A stretch of 47,496 nt of DNA from assembly GCA_025459425.1 (NCBI GenBank), contig JALOQF010000008.1:1-47496 (forward strand), in the 5' to 3' direction. The notes beneath the pieces are model-generated. The model did not search any database. It was not told the DNA's origin and saw only the letters and a program-made list of their open reading frames with translations. Below, in pieces: positions 44,488 through 47,496 of the stretch. Origin of the DNA: Myxococcaceae bacterium (GTDB lineage: Bacteria > Myxococcota > Myxococcia > Myxococcales > Myxococcaceae). Position numbers and translations under genes: made by a program. Within the stretch, counting starts at the first letter, position 1, and each line of letters opens with the position of its first letter.

Positions 44488-44613
44488 GGCCGAAAACGAA
44501 ACCCACGTGAAGACGGTCCCATGCCAGGACAGATCCACCCCCACCCCGCTTCGGCCCATGAGGCTGGACTCAAAGTTGCCCCCGCGGCCCGGCGGACGCA
44601 GAGTGGCCGTTCG

Positions 44614-44937
44614 ATGCGCTCCCTCTTCGCCCTCGCACTTGTCGCCCTGACCGGCTGCGGCCCGACCATCGGAGACCCCTGCACCACCGAGCGCGACTGT
44701 GGCTCGGCGGTGTGCCTCAACCGGGACTTCACCCCGGGCGGGTACTGCTCCCTCGACTGCAAGGCCAACAGCGTGGCGTGCCCTGCCGGCAGCGTGTGCG
44801 TGGAAGACGCCATCGGCCGAAACACCTGGGGCTGCCTGCGCACGTGCCGTACCGCCGCCGACTGCCGCATGGGCTACGTCTGCCGCCGCGAGAAGGACTC
44901 GCCCACGCCCGTATGTGTCGGCCCCGAAGGCGTGTGA
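44614..44937 (+). CDS. Cysteine-rich lipoprotein
   Basis: 107 residues. Lipobox ALTGC with lipid cysteine at residue 15. The mature part has 12 more cysteines in a knottin- or EGF-like spacing (CTTERDC, GYCSLDC, CRTAADC, GYVC), so six disulfides are likely. Small Cys-rich lipoproteins of this look are common in myxobacteria; the role is unknown. A weak -35/-10 pair (TTGCCC, 17 bp, CAGAGT) lies nine bases before the ATG. Confidence 0.8.
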   Translation: MRSLFALALVALTGCGPTIGDPCTTERDCGSAVCLNRDFTPGGYCSLDCKANSVACPAGSVCVEDAIGRNTWGCLRTCRTAADCRMGYVCRREKDSPTPVCVGPEGV

Positions 44938-45004
44938 AGCGCCGTCAAGCCCTCGAGCGACACGACGGCCACCGGCCTCCCATCGACGGGTGACGCCCGT
45001 TCGC

Positions 45005-45010
45005 TACACT
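45005..45010 (+). promoter_or_regulatory. Possible -10 hexamer TACACT, seven bases before a GTG start
   Basis: TACACT matches the -10 consensus at four of six positions and would give a leaderless mRNA for the DUF2378 gene. No convincing -35 is seen. Confidence 0.3.
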
Positions 45011-45017
45011 GCGGCCA

Positions 45018-45563
45018 GTGGCTGGTCCTCCGTCAGAGCGCGTCGTCTTCTCGAGCGTCTTCGAGGCGCTCGGGCGCATCGTGCAGGCCAGCACGCCCCA
45101 GCTCACGAAGGACGCGCTGGCCATCGGCGTCGACTTCACCAACCTGAACCCGGCGTACCCGGCCGACACCTGGCGAAAGCTGACGTCGCTGGTGGCGCAG
45201 GTGCTGCACCCGACGGTGAGCGCGCCAATCGCCGAGTACCAGCTCGGGCAACGCATCATCCAGGAGTACGGCAAGACGCTCATCGGCCGCGCCCTCATGG
45301 CCACGCTCAAGGTGCTGGGGCCGACGCGCTGCTTCTCGCGGGTGAGCCGCTCGTTCCGCACCGCGAACAACTACACCGAAGACCGCGTCACCCAGCACGC
45401 GCCGAACCACTTCGAGCTGTGGATCAACGAGCTCCACGTGCCCTACGTGAACCAGGGCGTCATTCAGGCCGCGCTCGAGGCCATCGGCGCGAAGAACTGC
45501 AGCGTCGAGGTGACCAAGCGCGACGCCGACGGCACCTCGTACGTGTGCCGCTGGGACGCCTGA
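45018..45563 (+). CDS. DUF2378 (TIGR02265) family protein
   Basis: 181 residues from GTG 45018. Typical features of this myxobacteria-restricted paralogous family are the two-part VFSSVFEALGR start, YPADTWRKLTSLVAQVL, the GQRIIQEYGKTLIGRALM helix, and the FELWINELHVPYVNQGVIQAALEAIGA segment. No signal peptide; cytoplasmic. The molecular function of the family is unknown. Convergent with the lipoprotein gene that ends two bases away. Confidence 0.85.
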   Translation: MAGPPSERVVFSSVFEALGRIVQASTPQLTKDALAIGVDFTNLNPAYPADTWRKLTSLVAQVLHPTVSAPIAEYQLGQRIIQEYGKTLIGRALMATLKVLGPTRCFSRVSRSFRTANNYTEDRVTQHAPNHFELWINELHVPYVNQGVIQAALEAIGAKNCSVEVTKRDADGTSYVCRWDA

Positions 45564-45565
45564 CG

Positions 45566-46723
45566 TCAGCGCCGGCAGCCGATGCGCTCGCGGGCGACCA
45601 CCACGTCGTCGAACTGCAAGGCGCTGGTGCCCGACGAGGTGTAGTTCAGCAGCCACAACCAGTTGAGGCGGAGCGCCGGGTTCGTGCGCCACCGCAGGTC
45701 GACGACGCTGGTGCTGCGCTGCGCTGGCGGCGGCGCGAAGTCGAGGCAGTTGGGTGAGTCGGCGTCGCTGGGGCAGAACGTCGCGGCCACCCAGTACCCG
45801 CGAGGGCCGCTCTCGTCGTAGCGGTAGACGAGGGCGTCATCGACCCACAGCGAGAGACTTCCGCCGCGGGCCGAGGCCGGGTCGTCGTTGAGCTTCACGT
45901 GGTACTCGACGCACTGCCAGGTGCCCGGGCGCGTCGACACCGACGAGCGGTTCACCAGCCAGTTGCCGTACGACGAGCCCTGCCACGAGCGCATGCCGAA
46001 CCAGACGTTGTAGAAGTCGAGGCGTCGCCCCTGCGGCGTCTCGGACGCGGGCTCGAAGCCCACCGAGATGCGGTCGCTCCCGTTGGGACGCACGCCAGCC
46101 ATCGGGTTGGGCCACAGCGTCGCCGGGTTGTACCCGCCCATCCACAGGCCGGAGTGGTGGTACGGCGCCGTCTCGTACTTCACGTAGTAGCGCACGAAGA
46201 GCTCGTCGAAGTCGCCGGGCAGGCGCTTGAAGAGGTCCGACGTGTCCTGGCCCGTGCTCGCGGCGAAGCGCCCGGAGCGCATGCCCGGGCTGCCGGCCGG
46301 CCGATCGGCCACGAGGGTGAGCTGCCCGACGCGTGAGGAGTCGTAGCGGGCACCGATGGCCTGCGGCGTCGCGGCCTCGAAGGGCTCGTGCCACACCACC
46401 GTCGACGCCGAGCCGATGCCGACGTCACCGGGGAAGCGCGCCGAGAGCGTCGCGGCCCCGCCTGCCGTGCTGCCACCAGCCGTGGCCCCGCCCGCGGTGC
46501 CCCCCGCAGCGCCGCCACCGGCGACGCCCCCCGCACCTCCAGTGCCACCGGAAGCGCCTCCACCAGCTCCGGCGCTGCCGCCTCCGCTGGAGTTGCCGGC
46601 CGTCCCCCCGGCGACCACGCCACCTGCGCTTCCACCGCCCGCGCCTCCATCAAGGGGGCCCGTGACCATCGCCTCACAACCGAGCCAGAAGGCCGCGGAC
46701 AGCAGCAGTGCGCATCGCGTCAT
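45566..46723 (-). CDS. Large lipoprotein: Gly/Ala-rich linker plus jelly-roll lectin-like domain
   Basis: 385 residues. Lipobox FWLGC with lipid cysteine at residue 16. Residues 26-93 are almost only Gly, Ala, Ser, Thr and Val (GGxAGG repeats), a flexible spacer from the membrane. Residues 100-385 look like a concanavalin/polysaccharide-lyase-type beta sandwich: WHEPFEAATPQAIGARYD, FDELFVRYYVKYE, SGLWMGGYNPATLWP, GTWQCVEYHVKLND, SLWVDDALVYRYD and LQFDDVVVARERIGC. It probably binds or cuts a polysaccharide at the cell surface. ATG 46723 has a GGAGA site. Confidence 0.8.
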   Translation of the reverse strand: MTRCALLLSAAFWLGCEAMVTGPLDGGAGGGSAGGVVAGGTAGNSSGGGSAGAGGGASGGTGGAGGVAGGGAAGGTAGGATAGGSTAGGAATLSARFPGDVGIGSASTVVWHEPFEAATPQAIGARYDSSRVGQLTLVADRPAGSPGMRSGRFAASTGQDTSDLFKRLPGDFDELFVRYYVKYETAPYHHSGLWMGGYNPATLWPNPMAGVRPNGSDRISVGFEPASETPQGRRLDFYNVWFGMRSWQGSSYGNWLVNRSSVSTRPGTWQCVEYHVKLNDDPASARGGSLSLWVDDALVYRYDESGPRGYWVAATFCPSDADSPNCLDFAPPPAQRSTSVVDLRWRTNPALRLNWLWLLNYTSSGTSALQFDDVVVARERIGCRR

Positions 46724-46740
46724 CGAGGTGTCTCCACGTT

Positions 46741-46863
46741 TCAGTCACCGACCTGCATCATCAACGGCATCAGCCAGAGCAGCGCCTTGAGCGCGACGCC
46801 ACAGGCGGCCCCCAGCAGCAGGCCGCCAACCAGGTCGATCGCTGCGGGGCGCTTCACCGTCAT
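46741..46863 (-). CDS. 40-residue membrane protein
   Basis: Starts at ATG 46863, overlapping the upstream stop (ATGA), and ends 17 bp before the lipoprotein gene. Basic start MTVKRPAAIDL, then a hydrophobic stretch (VGGLLLGAACGVALKALLWLMPLMM) long enough to cross the membrane once or twice. No family recognised. The coupled start and clean spacing are the main evidence that it is real. Confidence 0.55.
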   Translation of the reverse strand: MTVKRPAAIDLVGGLLLGAACGVALKALLWLMPLMMQVGD

Positions 46864-47496
46864 GGCGCCGCCTTCACCTTCGGCCGCGGGTACACGAGGC
46901 ACGCGGTGGGAAACCACGCCACCTCGGCCGAGGTCCAGTTGGCGGCCAGCGCGCGGCTCACCTGCGCGAGCTCCGTGCCGAAGGACGGCACGAAGCACAC
47001 GTCCTTCGTCTTGAACTTCTTCGCGACCCGCTCGAGGCCACGCTGGAGCGTCTTGAGATCCATCTTCCCGCCGCGCACCGGCACCGTCGGCCCGTTCGGG
47101 TCCTGCCCCGGCAGCTTGCCCAGGTTCGTCTGCACCTCGAAGCCGTCGGCCCGCTGAATGACGCGCACCTTTCCCGGCTCGGGGTCGTCGATCCACGACT
47201 GGAAGGCGCCTTCGTCGCGCAGGTCGAGCGGCCAGGCCACGTCGGCGTCGGGGTGCTTCAAGAAGGCGTCGGCCCCCACGTCATCGAGGCGCGCGAGCAG
47301 CGGCGCGGCCTGCACCAGGTACGTCTCGGCGTCGGGCACCAGCAGCAACGCGTCGTTCTGCTTCACGGTCGAGAGATCGAACGGCTGACCGTCGAGCGTC
47401 ACCGCATCGCCCTTGAGCTCGAGCACCCGCGCGCCCTCGGGCGGCTTCGGCCCCACCACCGGCAACGGCACGATGCGGAAGATGGCCTCTCGCTCG
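46860..47496 (-). CDS. Partial protein of unknown function (5' end outside window)
   Basis: The frame is open to the right edge; 211 residues are visible before the stop at 46860. It contains IRV-like start residues FRIVPLPVVGPK, a beta-rich middle (GDAVTLDGQPFDLSTV, YLVQAAPLLARL) and VRVIQRADGFEVQTNLG followed by KTLQRGLERVAKKFKTKDVCFVPS. The last part is vaguely like the periplasmic domain of ExbD/TolR-type proteins, but I would not assign it. One could take an internal GTG at 47471 as the start, but codons upstream read through. Coupled to the small membrane gene. Confidence 0.6.
   Translation of the reverse strand, partial: EREAIFRIVPLPVVGPKPPEGARVLELKGDAVTLDGQPFDLSTVKQNDALLLVPDAETYLVQAAPLLARLDDVGADAFLKHPDADVAWPLDLRDEGAFQSWIDDPEPGKVRVIQRADGFEVQTNLGKLPGQDPNGPTVPVRGGKMDLKTLQRGLERVAKKFKTKDVCFVPSFGTELAQVSRALAANWTSAEVAWFPTACLVYPRPKVKAAP

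Overview
The window is high-GC DNA from a myxobacterium (Myxococcota). Several independent hallmarks point there: a secreted M36 metallopeptidase ending in a MYXO-CTERM-type tail (Gly-Cys-Gly-Cys, hydrophobic helix, Arg-rich end), a DUF2378/TIGR02265-type protein, a TIGR02996-type protein, an FrzE-like CheA-receiver fusion with a TPR-tailed CheR, and many lipoproteins. Coding density is very high. No gap between genes exceeds about 255 bp, so there is no long non-coding stretch. I see no rRNA, tRNA, CRISPR array, insertion sequence or phage gene.

Layout. (1) 1-2338, minus strand: a TPR lipoprotein of the CpoB/YbgF type, translationally coupled to a metallophosphatase-like exported protein, then an edge-truncated gene. 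The metallophosphatase-like gene has an in-frame UGA at codon 38 where a cysteine would be expected, followed by a hairpin with a GGUCUG loop at the spacing of the E. coli fdhF SECIS. I read it as an undescribed or poorly described selenoprotein; it is the strongest finding here. (2) 2591-9050: the M36 protease, a TIGR02996-type protein, a lipoprotein and a small orphan. (3) 9172-18090, minus strand: a chemosensory operon, cheW-cheW-mcp-mcp-cheA/REC-cheB-cheR/TPR, joined mostly by stop/start overlaps. (4) 18151-22919: a globin-coupled histidine kinase, a double-receiver protein and a receiver-kinase hybrid in one coupled operon, facing an NtrC-type sigma-54 activator and a universal stress protein. 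(5) 22957-23851: three -24/-12 (sigma-54) promoter matches in front of the stress protein, a c-type cytochrome-like protein and a DksA/TraR-like zinc-finger protein. (6) 23929-41950, minus strand: a compact division and cell wall (dcw) cluster in the order mraZ, STAS gene, rsmH, ftsL, ftsI, murE, murF, mraY, murD, ftsW, murG, murC, murB, ftsQ, ftsA, ftsZ. It has no ddl, an extra STAS gene, and a good sigma-70 promoter with MraZ-like operator repeats in front. (7) 42211-47496: a PilZ protein, a MazF-like toxin with its antitoxin, two exported or lipoprotein genes, a DUF2378 protein, a large lipoprotein with a Gly/Ala linker, a 40-residue membrane protein and an edge-truncated gene.

How it works together. 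The dcw genes make the lipid-linked peptidoglycan precursor (MurB-F, MraY, MurG) and the divisome (FtsL, FtsI, FtsW, FtsQ, FtsA, FtsZ). MraZ probably autoregulates the promoter, and RsmH methylates 16S rRNA. A near-identical motif sits in front of both ftsQ and ftsZ, the two largest gaps in the last third of the cluster, and may give these genes their own control. The chemosensory operon could drive motility or another output. The adjacent globin kinase and multi-receiver proteins look like an oxygen- or redox-sensing branch, which could feed the sigma-54 activator and its neighbours.

Limits. All product names rest on motifs and remembered family features, not on searches. Promoter, operator and hairpin calls were made by eye.
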